DNA from: Planctomycetota bacterium
Lineage (GTDB): Bacteria; Planctomycetota; Planctomycetia; Pirellulales; UBA1268
DNA length: 64,000 nucleotides
Assembly (NCBI GenBank): GCA_018970605.1
Contig: JAGWWA010000003.1
Location: forward strand, 1-64,000
Direction: 5' to 3'
A program made the position numbers and the translations under genes. Each line of letters begins with the position of its first letter. The first letter of the stretch is position 1. The notes below the pieces were generated by a model. It saw only the letters and a program-made list of their open reading frames with translations, was not told the DNA's origin and ran no database searches. This document shows, piece by piece, positions 54,002-63,436 of this stretch.

Positions 54002-57000
54002 GAATTGTCTCCAGGGGTGTCGTGCCGGTGCCGTGGCGCCGAAAAGTCAACGGGAACGCGGAACGTCACGGTCGTTCCCGAGTGGGGTGTGGAGGCGATG
54101 GCGACGCTGCCGCCCACCTCGCCGATGCGGTGTCGCATGTTGGCCAGTCCGTCCTGTTCGGCCGCGGGTGGGCGATCGGTCGCGAAGCCGACGCCGTCGT
54201 CACGAACCGCGGCGTTGATCGACGCTTCATCGACGCGGATCGAGAAGTCGACGTGGTTCGCCTTCGCGTGGCGGAGCACGTTCTGCAGGGCCTCGCGGAT
54301 CGCCAGGCAGACGTGGTGTCGCACGTGCGTCGGCAGCGGCCGCTCGTCGGGCGGGCCGTCGGGCACGTCGAGCCGCAGCGAGAGATCGCCGGCGTGCACG
54401 AACTCCTCGACGTCCTGCACGACGTAGGAAATGAACTGGGCCACGGTGTCATTGCGGGGATTCACCGCCCAGACGATCTCGTCGACCGAGCGGGCAAGGC
54501 TCCGGGCGCTGCGGTAGATGGCGTCGAGCCGGTCAGGGAGGTTCGTCTGGGGGGCCGCTCCCTTGCGGGCGAGGTCGCTCATCATCGCCATGCGCGTCAG
54601 GCCTGCGCCAAGGCTGTCGTGGATGTCTCGGGCGATTCTCGCGCGCTCGCGGTCCATCGCCCGCTGCCATTCGAGCGCCTCGATCACCCGCCGCGACCGC
54701 CGTCGAGTCACCTCGCGTGCGATCGCTGCGGCCGTGCCCGCGAGGGCGACGCCGAAGGCCGCCAGCGTCGTCGGCCGTCGCCACCACGGGGTCGCGACCA
54801 TCACCGGGAGCGATGCCACCGGAAAGTCGCGGTCGGTTTCGCCGGCGATCGACCGAACCTCGAAGACGTGCTCGCCGGGAGGCAGCGATGCGTAGTCGCG
54901 GCGGTTGGCCCGGCTCGGGGATGCCCATGCGTCATCCACTCCGGAGAGCCGCGTCTGGTGCAGCGGGGGTGTGGACCAGTGGAGCCCGGGCGTCTCGAAC
55001 CGGAACCCGTATGGCACGTCCGTGTCGCGAGACACCCGCGGCCCGGCGGCCGTCGATGTGGCCGAGGCGATGGTGGCGGGATCGAACCGCATCATCCCGT
55101 TCGAAACCGGCACGGTGATCCGCTCCAACCGCTGGTCGCCCGTGCGAAAGGGGCGGTTCATCCGGCCGATGCACTCCGCATCGCCGACGCCATCGAGGGG
55201 GCCGAGGATCACGCCGCGGACGATCGAGAGTTGGCCCTGGGCGAGCTGCTCGAGATCGGCGAGCCGCAATCCCTGGAGGTGGCCGCTGCGGGTGGCGATC
55301 CAGAGCCGTCCCAACGTGTCTTCCTCGATCTGTCGGACGGTGTCGTCGACGAGCCCGGTGGCCGTGGACAGCCGCAGGGGTGGACTGCCGGTGCGGTGGC
55401 GGACCAGACCCCGCTCTCCCCCGATCCACAGGTCGCCGTGCGAATCGCGGCGAAACACGATCGTCCTCCGCCCGGGCATGTCGGCTGCGGCAAGGATTTG
55501 GCTCGTGCTGCCGTCGGCGGCGACCCGCTCCACACCCCTGCTCTGGATGGCGGCGAGCATCGAGCCATCATCTTCCGCGGCAAGGCCGATCACCACGGGT
55601 TGCGCGGTGCGGTCAGCGGGCGTGATCGTCCGGAAGGAGTCGGTCGCTTCATCGTGAACCGCCAGGCCGTTGGCGGTCGCCGCCCAGATGCGGCCCGTCG
55701 CATCGCAGACGAGCGCGTTGATGTTGCGGAGTTCGCGGAACGGCTCGGCGGGCTTCGTCACCTGGGTCACCCGGCCATCCTCGATGCGCAGGATGAAGTT
55801 GTCCTGCGTTCCCACCCAGACGCGTCCCGCCCCGTCCTCCTGGATGGCCGTCGGCACCGACGCGCCGGCGAGCGAACCGATCGGACTGATGGAGCCCGAG
55901 GTGAACGGGGCGAGGGCCGCCACGATTCCTGGGCTGCCCACGAGCAGGGATCCGTCGGCCCGCTCGAATGCGGCGCGGCAGTCGGCGACCGGCTCCACGT
56001 GGAGCGTGGTGCGCCGCACCGCGAGCAGGCCGCCGAAGCAGGCCGCCCAGATGCCCCCCTGTCGGTCGCCGACGATCGCACCGGTTCGCAGCGAGAAGCC
56101 GGGCAGCCCGCTGGTCACCTGCTCTGCGATGCCGTCGCGGCAGGCGATGATCCCGTTGTGGCTCGAGATCCAGACGGTGCCGTCGGCGGTCCACGAGATC
56201 TTGCCGCTGCGGCGATAGTCGGCATCCGGCAGGATCGGCGGCAGTCGCTGCCAGCCGTCGGCGCCGCGGACCGCGCCGCATTCGGGCAGCAGTGCCAGCG
56301 GGCCCTCGGGGCAGAAGCTCAGGGAGATGACGTCGCCACCGGTCGCCATGTCGGACACGATCTCGAGCGGCGTCACGAGCCCTCGCGAGATCGAGCCGCG
56401 CCGAATATCCCCGGGACGGAGCGTGTCGCCCCAGAGCCAGAGTTCTCCCGATGTCGGATCGATGTCTCCATATCGCCACAGCACCCGCCGGTCGTTGCGG
56501 ACGACGGTTGCGACCTCGCGAAACCGCTTGCCGTCGAAGGCGTGCACCTCGTTCGGGCCCACGAGCACCGGCTGGCCTGCGGTGGTGAACGCGAGGCTGT
56601 TGAACCGTCCTTGGGGATGGACGTGCACGGTCCACCGGCGGCGGCTCGATCGGCGGTTGTCGCCGTGCAGCATCGCCGCGGCGCGGCCCCCCTGGACCCA
56701 GAGCCGCCCTTCACGGTCGAAGCCGATGTTCGAGAAGCCGCCGATCGCCTCCCGCACGGGATTGGTGAGGGCCGTGGGGAGCGGCTCGAAGGAGATGCCG
56801 TCGAAGCGGGCGATCCGCGTCGGTGTGGTGCAGTACAGCGAGCCGTCGGGGGCGAAGGCGACGCCGTTGACGGGTGCCTCGGGGAGACCGTCTTCGATCG
56901 TCCACCACTGGATCGCAAATCGGCCGGTGCGATCGAGCGTGGAGGCCGCCGGGGCTGGCACGGACGGCACGAGGATCGCTGCAAGCATCACGCCGGCGCA

Positions 57001-57042
57001 CAGCAGCGCGGATAGCCGGGCACCGCGCGCTGGAAACCGCAT
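53998..57042 (-). CDS. Hybrid-propeller sensor histidine kinase (Reg_prop/Y_Y_Y, HisKA_3)
   Basis: A signal peptide precedes about 600 residues of two-component-regulator propeller blades (GRFAIQWWTIEDGLPEAPVNGVAFAPDGSLYCTT and similar units). A Y_Y_Y-type beta domain follows (LSGVDDAWASPSRANRRDYASLPPGEHVFEVRS). One membrane helix lies near 755-775. The cytoplasmic part has a HisKA_3 motif with H808 (ERARIARDIHDSLGAGLTRM) and an HATPase end (REALQNVLRHAKANHVDF, VRDDGVGF). This architecture, known from Bacteroides glycan sensors, suggests that a polysaccharide fragment is sensed outside the cytoplasm. Confidence 0.9.
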   Translation of the reverse strand: MRFPARGARLSALLCAGVMLAAILVPSVPAPAASTLDRTGRFAIQWWTIEDGLPEAPVNGVAFAPDGSLYCTTPTRIARFDGISFEPLPTALTNPVREAIGGFSNIGFDREGRLWVQGGRAAAMLHGDNRRSSRRRWTVHVHPQGRFNSLAFTTAGQPVLVGPNEVHAFDGKRFREVATVVRNDRRVLWRYGDIDPTSGELWLWGDTLRPGDIRRGSISRGLVTPLEIVSDMATGGDVISLSFCPEGPLALLPECGAVRGADGWQRLPPILPDADYRRSGKISWTADGTVWISSHNGIIACRDGIAEQVTSGLPGFSLRTGAIVGDRQGGIWAACFGGLLAVRRTTLHVEPVADCRAAFERADGSLLVGSPGIVAALAPFTSGSISPIGSLAGASVPTAIQEDGAGRVWVGTQDNFILRIEDGRVTQVTKPAEPFRELRNINALVCDATGRIWAATANGLAVHDEATDSFRTITPADRTAQPVVIGLAAEDDGSMLAAIQSRGVERVAADGSTSQILAAADMPGRRTIVFRRDSHGDLWIGGERGLVRHRTGSPPLRLSTATGLVDDTVRQIEEDTLGRLWIATRSGHLQGLRLADLEQLAQGQLSIVRGVILGPLDGVGDAECIGRMNRPFRTGDQRLERITVPVSNGMMRFDPATIASATSTAAGPRVSRDTDVPYGFRFETPGLHWSTPPLHQTRLSGVDDAWASPSRANRRDYASLPPGEHVFEVRSIAGETDRDFPVASLPVMVATPWWRRPTTLAAFGVALAGTAAAIAREVTRRRSRRVIEALEWQRAMDRERARIARDIHDSLGAGLTRMAMMSDLARKGAAPQTNLPDRLDAIYRSARSLARSVDEIVWAVNPRNDTVAQFISYVVQDVEEFVHAGDLSLRLDVPDGPPDERPLPTHVRHHVCLAIREALQNVLRHAKANHVDFSIRVDEASINAAVRDDGVGFATDRPPAAEQDGLANMRHRIGEVGGSVAIASTPHSGTTVTFRVPVDFSAPRHRHDTPGDNS

Positions 57043-57094
57043 GTCTGCCGCCTCGACTCACGCCACGCACGGGCGTCGACTCCACACCGTCGAG

Positions 57095-57100
57095 ATTGTA
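57095..57100 (-). promoter_or_regulatory. Candidate -10 box of the sensor kinase operon
   Basis: On the minus strand TACAAT (five of six matches to TATAAT) lies 52 bases before the kinase ATG. No convincing -35 is seen. Confidence 0.4.
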
Positions 57101-57184
57101 TCGCACCGCGGTGGGCGGCTGGTGACGGCGTCCCGCCGCCGCCACGGTCGCACCTTTATGCGACGGGTTGGGCGTCGCCGGGGC

Positions 57185-59887
57185 TCAGCGGCGGAGAATC
57201 CGCTGCGGAAGCTCGGGCGGCCTGACCGCCGTCGGCGACGTCCTGCCCGAGGCGGGCGGCGTCACCGGGGCCAGGGCCACCGCCAGCCACCCGTCGGCCG
57301 TCACCGCCTGCACCGCCTGCACGCCCGCGAACCGCGGATTGGCCACCAGCGTCTCGGGCACGAGTCGCACCGGACGCTCCTTGGGAAACATCTTCCCGAA
57401 GATCGTCCGCAACCCGAACTCCATGCGTCCCTTCTGCCCCGGGCCGCTGAGCTGCACCGGTCCATCTCGTTCGAGCGTCACCTGCATTCCCGAGACCGTC
57501 GGGCGGTAGGCCACGTGGGCGACGATGTCGTACCAGTTGTTTCGCCGACCGCTCTCCAGCGCGTCGAGAGCCACGTGAACATGCACGAGTCCGTCGCGGC
57601 ATTCCACGCGGATGGGATCGATCGCGGCGAACGTCACCTCGACTCCAGCGGGCAGGTCGTCTGGAACGGTCGGCGGAAGCCCCAGGTTGGTGCAGACGTG
57701 GCGGGTGAGTTGCTCGAGGCCCATCTTCTGCCCCGCGAGCCCGAGGCGACCGCAGGCGTTGTTCACCGTCGACTCGTGCACCTGGATGCTGAACAGCGCA
57801 TCCTCCGGCGCCCGTGGTCGTGGGGTGTGGGCGGCGAGCTGCGTGGGGGCCGCGAGTCGCAGCCGCGCCGTGGCCGCGCCGGCCGTGGTCTCGAGGGCCA
57901 CGGTGGTCGGTTCGAGGCCCAGCCGTTCCATCGGCGCCCAGAAACGTTCGCGGACGCGTTTTGCCGCCGCGGTGAGCTGCGGTTCCGTCTGCGCGTCGAC
58001 CTCACGGCAGGCGCGATTCACGATCTTCGCGTTCACCTCGCGGGTCGCCTGGTCGAGGTTTTCATCGTGCTGATTGCGGGCGATGCTGCGGACGAGCGGG
58101 CCCATCAGGGGGACCGCATCGAAGCCGGTCTCGATGCCGGCGAGCCGTGACTGGTTCGAGGCGGTGCCGCGTGCCGCGTCGAAGCTGAGTCCTCGAGGTG
58201 AGACGTGGATCGGCTTGTAGACCGTGAAGCTCGATTGGCCTCGGGAGTGGATCGACACCGATCCCGCATCGGTGACGGTTCGCGATGCGACCTCGCCGCT
58301 GACGAGGAGATCGAGGCGGATCTCGCTGGGATGCGGTTCGAAGAGCACGGCGGTCGATTGCTCCACGGTCTTCGTGCCGTGGACTTGGCGACCGAGCACG
58401 TAGTCGTGGAGCGGGCTGGTGGTGACCGTCGCCGCGGGGAGGAGCTTTTCGACGAACTGCTCGTTGACGGAGATCCGCACGTTGGGCGACAGATAGTGGT
58501 CGTGGACGGCGCGATCGACGCCTGCTGCGGTCGCCAGCCGCGTGGCCATGACGAGCCGCGTCGCCTCCCGCACGCCGCGGGCATCGGCCGGGTCCCGCGA
58601 CGATTCGAAGCGTTCGATCGCCTCCAGCAGCATCGCCACCTCGGTGGTGGAACTGGCGGCAGCGATGCCCGAGCTGATGTCGGCGGCTGGCGCGGCCCGT
58701 GGTGCCGCGGCGATCTCGGCGCAGCATGCCGCGGCGGCCCGCCACACGGCCACCCGCCGGGCGACCGCGAGTGCGGCTCGGCGGGCCCGTGACGCGAGCC
58801 CGTGGTCGGACAGCGCGTCCGCGGCCCGCATTCCCTCCGCAACGCGGTCACCGAGCGTGATCAGGGCGGCCTCGCCGGCGGCGTCGCGCGGGCCGCCCGT
58901 GGCCAGCACGGCGGCGAGGCTGTCGAGCGTGGCGGCGGCCCATGCGGCCGTGGGGTCGGCGGTGCGGCTTGTGGCGAGGGAGTCGAGGTGTCCGCGCAGC
59001 GACGTAGGCTCCGGCCACCGGGAGCCGTCCGGGGCGGGAGCCGCCTCCACTCGGCGCTGGTCCTCGCCGTCGCTTCTCGCATCGTCTGGTTTCGGGGTGA
59101 ACCGATCTCGAACGCGGTCCAGGAGCCGTCCGGTGGAAGGCGGCCCGGCTCCGGTGGTTGCACGGTCGGTGTCGCCGCGCCGCTCGACGATCCGACCCAG
59201 GAGCCTGCCGCCGCGGACGGGTGTCGCGGCGCGTGGCTCGGACTCTCCGGACGGTGAGTCGGACCAGTTGCTGCCGTCGGGATCGGTCCAGGCTTCACCC
59301 GGCAGCGGCGCTGCCGGGCTGGTCGGCGAACCGGAGCGCGGATCCGGGGGCGGCTCGATCGGTGCCGCGACGGTCGGCGGACTCGTCTGCAGCCGCGAGA
59401 CAAGTGCGCGAAGTTCGGACGATTCCTCCGGCACGGGCTGAGGAGGCTCGGCTTCGGAAACCGCGATCGTCGCCGCCGGGTCGGGAGTCGGCACGAGATC
59501 CGTGTCTGCCTCGGAGGCCGGCGTCGGTGCGGATGGCGGGGCATGCTCGCGAGCCCCGACGCCGTCGCCGGACGTCGGCAGAGCCTGCGCGACGATCGCC
59601 GCGGTGATGGGCACCGGCGCATCGGCCAGCGCGAGACGCTCCGGTGACGCCGCGGCGGGGTGCGGCTTGGCCGCGAGCAGCACCGCCGTGCGGGGCAGAT
59701 CATCGACGACCACGACCGGTGGTCGCTCCGCCTCGACCGCGGCTGCGTCGATCTGGAACGACGATTCGGGAGGCGGCTCCCAGGCAGCGGGGCCGACGGT
59801 CAGGATCGCGAACGCCAGGCCGGCGAAGAACGCCGCCGCCACGATGAAGCCGGCGCGGCCGTCGGCGGTCCGCTGGGTCGTCGCCAT
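57185..59887 (-). CDS. Large single-pass membrane protein of unknown function
   Basis: The start at 59887 is favoured over 59989 because a signal anchor follows (FIVAAAFFAGLAFAILTVG). Residues 40-280 are a Pro/Ala/Glu-rich linker, and helical Ala-rich regions follow to about 430. The C-terminal half is more ordered, with ISVNEQFVEKLLPAATVTTSPLHDYVLGRQVHGTKTVEQ, IRLDLLVSGEVASRTVTDAG, EVNAKIVNRACREVDAQTEPQL and VHVALDALESGRRNNWYDIVAHVAYRP. I do not recognise the family. Repeated beta-rich segments suggest an envelope protein. It ends 142 bp before the sensor kinase on the same strand. Confidence 0.65.
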   Translation of the reverse strand: MATTQRTADGRAGFIVAAAFFAGLAFAILTVGPAAWEPPPESSFQIDAAAVEAERPPVVVVDDLPRTAVLLAAKPHPAAASPERLALADAPVPITAAIVAQALPTSGDGVGAREHAPPSAPTPASEADTDLVPTPDPAATIAVSEAEPPQPVPEESSELRALVSRLQTSPPTVAAPIEPPPDPRSGSPTSPAAPLPGEAWTDPDGSNWSDSPSGESEPRAATPVRGGRLLGRIVERRGDTDRATTGAGPPSTGRLLDRVRDRFTPKPDDARSDGEDQRRVEAAPAPDGSRWPEPTSLRGHLDSLATSRTADPTAAWAAATLDSLAAVLATGGPRDAAGEAALITLGDRVAEGMRAADALSDHGLASRARRAALAVARRVAVWRAAAACCAEIAAAPRAAPAADISSGIAAASSTTEVAMLLEAIERFESSRDPADARGVREATRLVMATRLATAAGVDRAVHDHYLSPNVRISVNEQFVEKLLPAATVTTSPLHDYVLGRQVHGTKTVEQSTAVLFEPHPSEIRLDLLVSGEVASRTVTDAGSVSIHSRGQSSFTVYKPIHVSPRGLSFDAARGTASNQSRLAGIETGFDAVPLMGPLVRSIARNQHDENLDQATREVNAKIVNRACREVDAQTEPQLTAAAKRVRERFWAPMERLGLEPTTVALETTAGAATARLRLAAPTQLAAHTPRPRAPEDALFSIQVHESTVNNACGRLGLAGQKMGLEQLTRHVCTNLGLPPTVPDDLPAGVEVTFAAIDPIRVECRDGLVHVHVALDALESGRRNNWYDIVAHVAYRPTVSGMQVTLERDGPVQLSGPGQKGRMEFGLRTIFGKMFPKERPVRLVPETLVANPRFAGVQAVQAVTADGWLAVALAPVTPPASGRTSPTAVRPPELPQRILRR

Positions 59888-60085
59888 GGTCGCTGGAGTT
59901 CCGCCTCTCGAACGAGCGGGGCGTTCCGAATCGGTACGACCCTTGCGGATGGATCGACAGGCACCCGCGGAAAAATCGATTCGGGGCACCGCGGCCGGCA
60001 GGGTCGATGCCGCTCACCTCGGGGATCTGGCAAGGTGGGCAGAGTGCGCGGCCGCGGGAAAGCCGGGCGTCGCTGCCGATCTCGC

Positions 60086-61141
60086 TCAGCGGAGCCGACC
60101 GAGCCGAGGTTCCTCGAGCACGGCGGACCAGGCATCGACGAGCATGCCGAGGTTGGCGTTGCGTTCGATCGCATCGGCGGCATCGAGCGTGCGATCGACG
60201 GCGGAGGCCGTGGCGTCGATGTCGACGGACCAGGTCTCAGCGGCCCTGTCGAGCGCGGGATCGCCGCCGGCGAAACCCACGCCGCGTCGCGATGCCTGCC
60301 GGAGCACGTCGAGCGCAGCATCGAGCACCAGGCGGAATCGGGCTCGTCGCGGAGGAGCCTCTTTTCCCGCGGCCTCCACGAAGGCGAGCGTCTCGCGAGA
60401 GAGATCGACGCCGTGCAGCGGCCGCGTCGCGAGCAGGTCGAAGAGGCGGCTGCGAAAGGCCGTCACCTCGGGATCGAGCAGGAGCCGCGCCCGGGTGAGG
60501 CTGCCGCCCGCCGCGTTGCAGCAGCGGTCGAGGGCGGCGGCATCGCCGGGCGTGCCGGCGACGGCGGCCTCGCGAACGAGCACGCGCCGCACGACGTCGG
60601 CGGCGAGGGGCGCGAAGCGGATCACCTGACAGCGGGAGCGGATCGTAGGCAGTTGCCGCTCGATCGCCGTGCCCACGAGGATGATCGCCGCTCCGTCCGG
60701 CGGTTCCTCAAGCGTCTTCAGAAGGCAGTTGGCAGCCTCTTCCGAGAAGTGGTCGGCATCCATGATCACCGCGACCTTGCGCGGGCCGAGCGCCGGCTTG
60801 AGAAGGATTCGCCAGCAGAGCCCCTCCCGCATCCGGTGCTCGTCGTCGCCGATCAGCAGTTCCAGCGGGATCGTCGAGCGGTCGTCGGGCTTGCGGACGA
60901 CGTCGATGTCGGGATGGCTGCCGGCATCGGCCTGCACGCACGACGCACAGCCGCCGCAGGCGACGAGGCCATGCTGGGGGCGTTCGCAGGTGAGCGACTT
61001 GGCGAGCGCCAGTGCGAACGTGCCCTTGCCGACGCCGGGCGGCCCGACGAAGAGATACGAGCCCGAGACCCGCCCGCGGGCGTGTGCGGCGACGAACCGC
61101 TCGGCGATCTCATCGTGCCCCTCGATGCCCTGCCAGGCCAT
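60086..61141 (-). CDS. holB: DNA polymerase III delta-prime subunit
   Basis: This clamp-loader AAA+ subunit has Walker A GPPGVGKGT (33-41), a zinc module with CERP, CGGCASC, and the segment VAVIMDADHFSEEAANCLLKTLEEPP. Next is IRSRCQVIRFAPL, where the SRC sensor of gamma/delta-prime proteins is kept. The C-terminal third is more variable. It begins eight bases after tmk, and tmk-holB is a common bacterial order. Length of 351 fits delta-prime. Confidence 0.9.
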   Translation of the reverse strand: MAWQGIEGHDEIAERFVAAHARGRVSGSYLFVGPPGVGKGTFALALAKSLTCERPQHGLVACGGCASCVQADAGSHPDIDVVRKPDDRSTIPLELLIGDDEHRMREGLCWRILLKPALGPRKVAVIMDADHFSEEAANCLLKTLEEPPDGAAIILVGTAIERQLPTIRSRCQVIRFAPLAADVVRRVLVREAAVAGTPGDAAALDRCCNAAGGSLTRARLLLDPEVTAFRSRLFDLLATRPLHGVDLSRETLAFVEAAGKEAPPRRARFRLVLDAALDVLRQASRRGVGFAGGDPALDRAAETWSVDIDATASAVDRTLDAADAIERNANLGMLVDAWSAVLEEPRLGRLR

Positions 61142-61149
61142 GCGTCCTC

Positions 61150-61776
61150 CTACGCCAGTTCGGGGAATCGCGCGGTCACGGCGAGGCGGATCGCCGCTGC
61201 GACCTCGTCGATTCCTGCCGTGGCATCGATCGTGACGATGCTCTCCGGTTGCCGCGCCGCCTCGGCGCGATAGCCGGCCCGAAGCCGCGACCGGTATTCA
61301 TCGCCGCGGTTCTCCAGCTTGTCGAGCGGCCGCGCGAGCCGCCGGGCGCTCGTATCGAGGTCCACATCGAGGAGGATCACGAGATCGGGCATCCGGCCGG
61401 CCGTTGCGACCCGGCCCACGTCGCGGATCGTCTCGGGGTCGAGGCCGCCGGCGTATCCCTGATAGACGATGTTGGAGAGGAGGTAGCGGTCGGAGACCAC
61501 CCACTCGCCGCGGCCGACCGCCGGCTCGATCGTTTCGGACACCATCTGCGCCCGCGCCGCCATGTAGAGAAACATCTCCGCCGTCGCGACGAGGTGCAGG
61601 TCGTGACGGTCGAGGAGGATCGCGCGAACCGCGTCGCCGACCGGCGTGGAGCCAGGATCGCGACAGGTGACCACGCGGCGGCCCGTGGATCGCAGCCACT
61701 CCGCGAGCCGCCCGATCTGCGCCGATTTGCCGGCGCCGTCGATGCCTTCCAGCGAGATAAAGCGGCCGCGGGTCAC
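61150..61776 (-). CDS. tmk: Thymidylate kinase
   Basis: This P-loop kinase phosphorylates dTMP to dTDP. It has GIDGAGKS (11-18), the DR-type motif TCRDPGSTPVG, the DRY motif in SDRYLLSNIVYQG, and the lid-region arginines in LARPLDKLENRGDEYRSRLRAGY. Length of 208 is standard. The family's usual RxPG appears as RDPGSTP, a small variation. It is cotranscribed with holB and lies 60 bp after the esterase gene. Confidence 0.93.
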   Translation of the reverse strand: MTRGRFISLEGIDGAGKSAQIGRLAEWLRSTGRRVVTCRDPGSTPVGDAVRAILLDRHDLHLVATAEMFLYMAARAQMVSETIEPAVGRGEWVVSDRYLLSNIVYQGYAGGLDPETIRDVGRVATAGRMPDLVILLDVDLDTSARRLARPLDKLENRGDEYRSRLRAGYRAEAARQPESIVTIDATAGIDEVAAAIRLAVTARFPELA

Positions 61777-61836
61777 ACGAGTCTCCAGGTCAGGGAATCC
61801 ACCATGCGGCCGGGTTCATGGCCATGAGCATGAGCG

Positions 61837-62793
61837 CTAAAACCCCTGTGCGGCAAGCCAGCGGCGACATTCGTCGGTCCAGGGGTGAAGGGTCTTCGAA
61901 GGCTCGTAGGGGCGGACGCCGAGGCCGAGGCCATGGCCGCCCTGCTCGTAGACGTGAAGCTCGTAGGGCCGTGCGTGCGACTTGAGTTTCATGCAGAGTT
62001 CGAGGATCGGCTCGAGCTTCACCGACTTGTCCTCCCAGGTGTGCCAGACAAAGAGCGGCGGAACATTCTCGTGGGCGGCGAGTTCGCCAGAGAGCTGCCG
62101 AGCGATTTCGTCAGCGGGCGACTCGCCGAGGAGATTCTTCCGCGAGCCGCCGTGGGTCTTCTCCGGCAGCATGCTCACCACGGGGTAGCAGAGGATGCCA
62201 AGATCTGGCCGGGCCGACACGCGGTCGATCGGGTCGGCAGCCTGCTCGTCGCCCGCGGCGCCGTGGATGCACGACGTGAGGGCGAGGTGGCCACCGGCCG
62301 ACGAGCCCATCACGCCGACCCTCGCAGGATCGACGCGAAACCGTTCATGGCCGTGTCGCACGAGGCGAATCGCCCGCGACACGTCGCCGAGCATCACCGG
62401 GTGGCGGTAGCCCTTGCTCCCGAGACGGTAGCGGAGCACGAAGGCCGAGATGCCCTGCGTGTTGAGCCACCGGGCGTAGTCGCTCCCCTCGTGGTCGGCG
62501 AGATGGCCGTAGCCGCCGCCGGGACAGATCACGAGCGCCGCCGAGGCCACGGCCTCCTTCGCTGCCGGCCACCAGGCGACGACGGGCACGTCGTGGTCGG
62601 CGGTGCCAAGTGCTCCGGGTGGATCGCCCTCCCAGAGGCGGATCGTCTCGGCGGCGACAGCGATAGCCGCGCCGTCATCTGCCCGCGTGCCGCCCATGGC
62701 GGCCAGGATCACGAGACACGCGAGCGAGGCGTGGGAACGGAATCGTATGACCACGTTCAAGGCTCCGAGGATGGACGACACGATCGACATCAT
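61837..62793 (-). CDS. Exported alpha/beta hydrolase (BD-FAE/acetylesterase-like)
   Basis: The start is 62793 (alternative 62790); the longer open frame is antisense to other sequence. A signal peptide (LACLVILAAMGGTRADD) is followed by an esterase of the COG0657-like group. Motifs are the glycine-rich oxyanion loop ALVICPGGGYGHLADHEG, nucleophile elbow GVMGSSAGGHLAL, acid WHTWEDKSV and histidine YEQGGHGLGLG. Relatives act on acetylated or feruloylated xylan, but the substrate cannot be assigned. It lies between the TPR protein (35 bp) and tmk (60 bp). Confidence 0.82.
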   Translation of the reverse strand: MMSIVSSILGALNVVIRFRSHASLACLVILAAMGGTRADDGAAIAVAAETIRLWEGDPPGALGTADHDVPVVAWWPAAKEAVASAALVICPGGGYGHLADHEGSDYARWLNTQGISAFVLRYRLGSKGYRHPVMLGDVSRAIRLVRHGHERFRVDPARVGVMGSSAGGHLALTSCIHGAAGDEQAADPIDRVSARPDLGILCYPVVSMLPEKTHGGSRKNLLGESPADEIARQLSGELAAHENVPPLFVWHTWEDKSVKLEPILELCMKLKSHARPYELHVYEQGGHGLGLGVRPYEPSKTLHPWTDECRRWLAAQGF

Positions 62794-62828
62794 ACGATCG
62801 CCGTGCCGAGCCGGCTCACTGCCGGCGG

Positions 62829-63365
62829 CTACCGCTGCGCGATCCGCTGGATGCCGAGCGGGTCGGATGGATCGAGCGGGGCGATCCGCTGGCAGACCTC
62901 CTTGGCGGCCTGTTTCCGGCCGATCTCCATCAGGCTGTGGACGAGTCCCTTGGCCGCCTGGAAGAAGGGTTTGTTGCCATCGAGGTGATACGGCAGCGGC
63001 TGCGTCGCGCCGGCGGCGTCGAGGGCACGGATCGCCAGTTCGTACGCGCGGCCGAAGTGACCGCGGGCGAGTTTGGCGTCGTCTTCCTCCAGCGCGATCA
63101 GGCCGAGTTGGACGTGGGCTTCGAGAAAGTCCGGGCACTCCGAGAGGAGCCAGACGAGTTCGTCGTGGGCGATCTCCGTCTCGCCGGCCTCCACCATCGC
63201 CTCGACCTCCTCGATGTCCTCCCGCCGCTTCCGGCTGCAGCGGGGGTGGACGAGTTCCCAGGCCGGACCCCCGGGCGTGTCGCGGCGGGCGACCGCGAGC
63301 TTTTCCCGGCCCAGCCCGCGCCGTCGGCGTGGACCCTGTCCGCCGTGTGATGACTGATTGCTCAT
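62829..63365 (-). CDS. Small TPR-like protein
   Basis: A basic N-terminus with SHGGQGPRRRRGLGREKLAVARRDTPGG precedes helical repeats of the TPR type: EAMVEAGETEIAHDELVWLLSECPDFLEAHVQLGLIALEEDDAKLARGHFGRAYELAIRAL. The ending includes KGLVHSLMEIGRKQAAKEVCQRIAPLDPSDPLGIQRI. It is likely a cytoplasmic scaffold; function is unknown. The start at 63365 is favoured, with 63386 also open. It is first in the leftward esterase-tmk-holB cluster and 71 bp from divergent mutY. Confidence 0.7.
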   Translation of the reverse strand: MSNQSSHGGQGPRRRRGLGREKLAVARRDTPGGPAWELVHPRCSRKRREDIEEVEAMVEAGETEIAHDELVWLLSECPDFLEAHVQLGLIALEEDDAKLARGHFGRAYELAIRALDAAGATQPLPYHLDGNKPFFQAAKGLVHSLMEIGRKQAAKEVCQRIAPLDPSDPLGIQRIAQR

Positions 63366-63436
63366 GCGGGTGCGAAAGCCGACCACCGGGCTCGATACAC
63401 TGCCGTGGTTTGACCGCAGGAAAACGAGGATTGCAA

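Noticed and set aside
54022-57015. 997-codon plus-strand open frame
   Set aside because: It is entirely antisense to the sensor kinase, with composition typical of a reverse-frame shadow.
61838-63138. Longer form of the exported esterase starting at 63138
   Set aside because: The extra residues overlap the TPR protein in another frame; a signal peptide begins at 62793.
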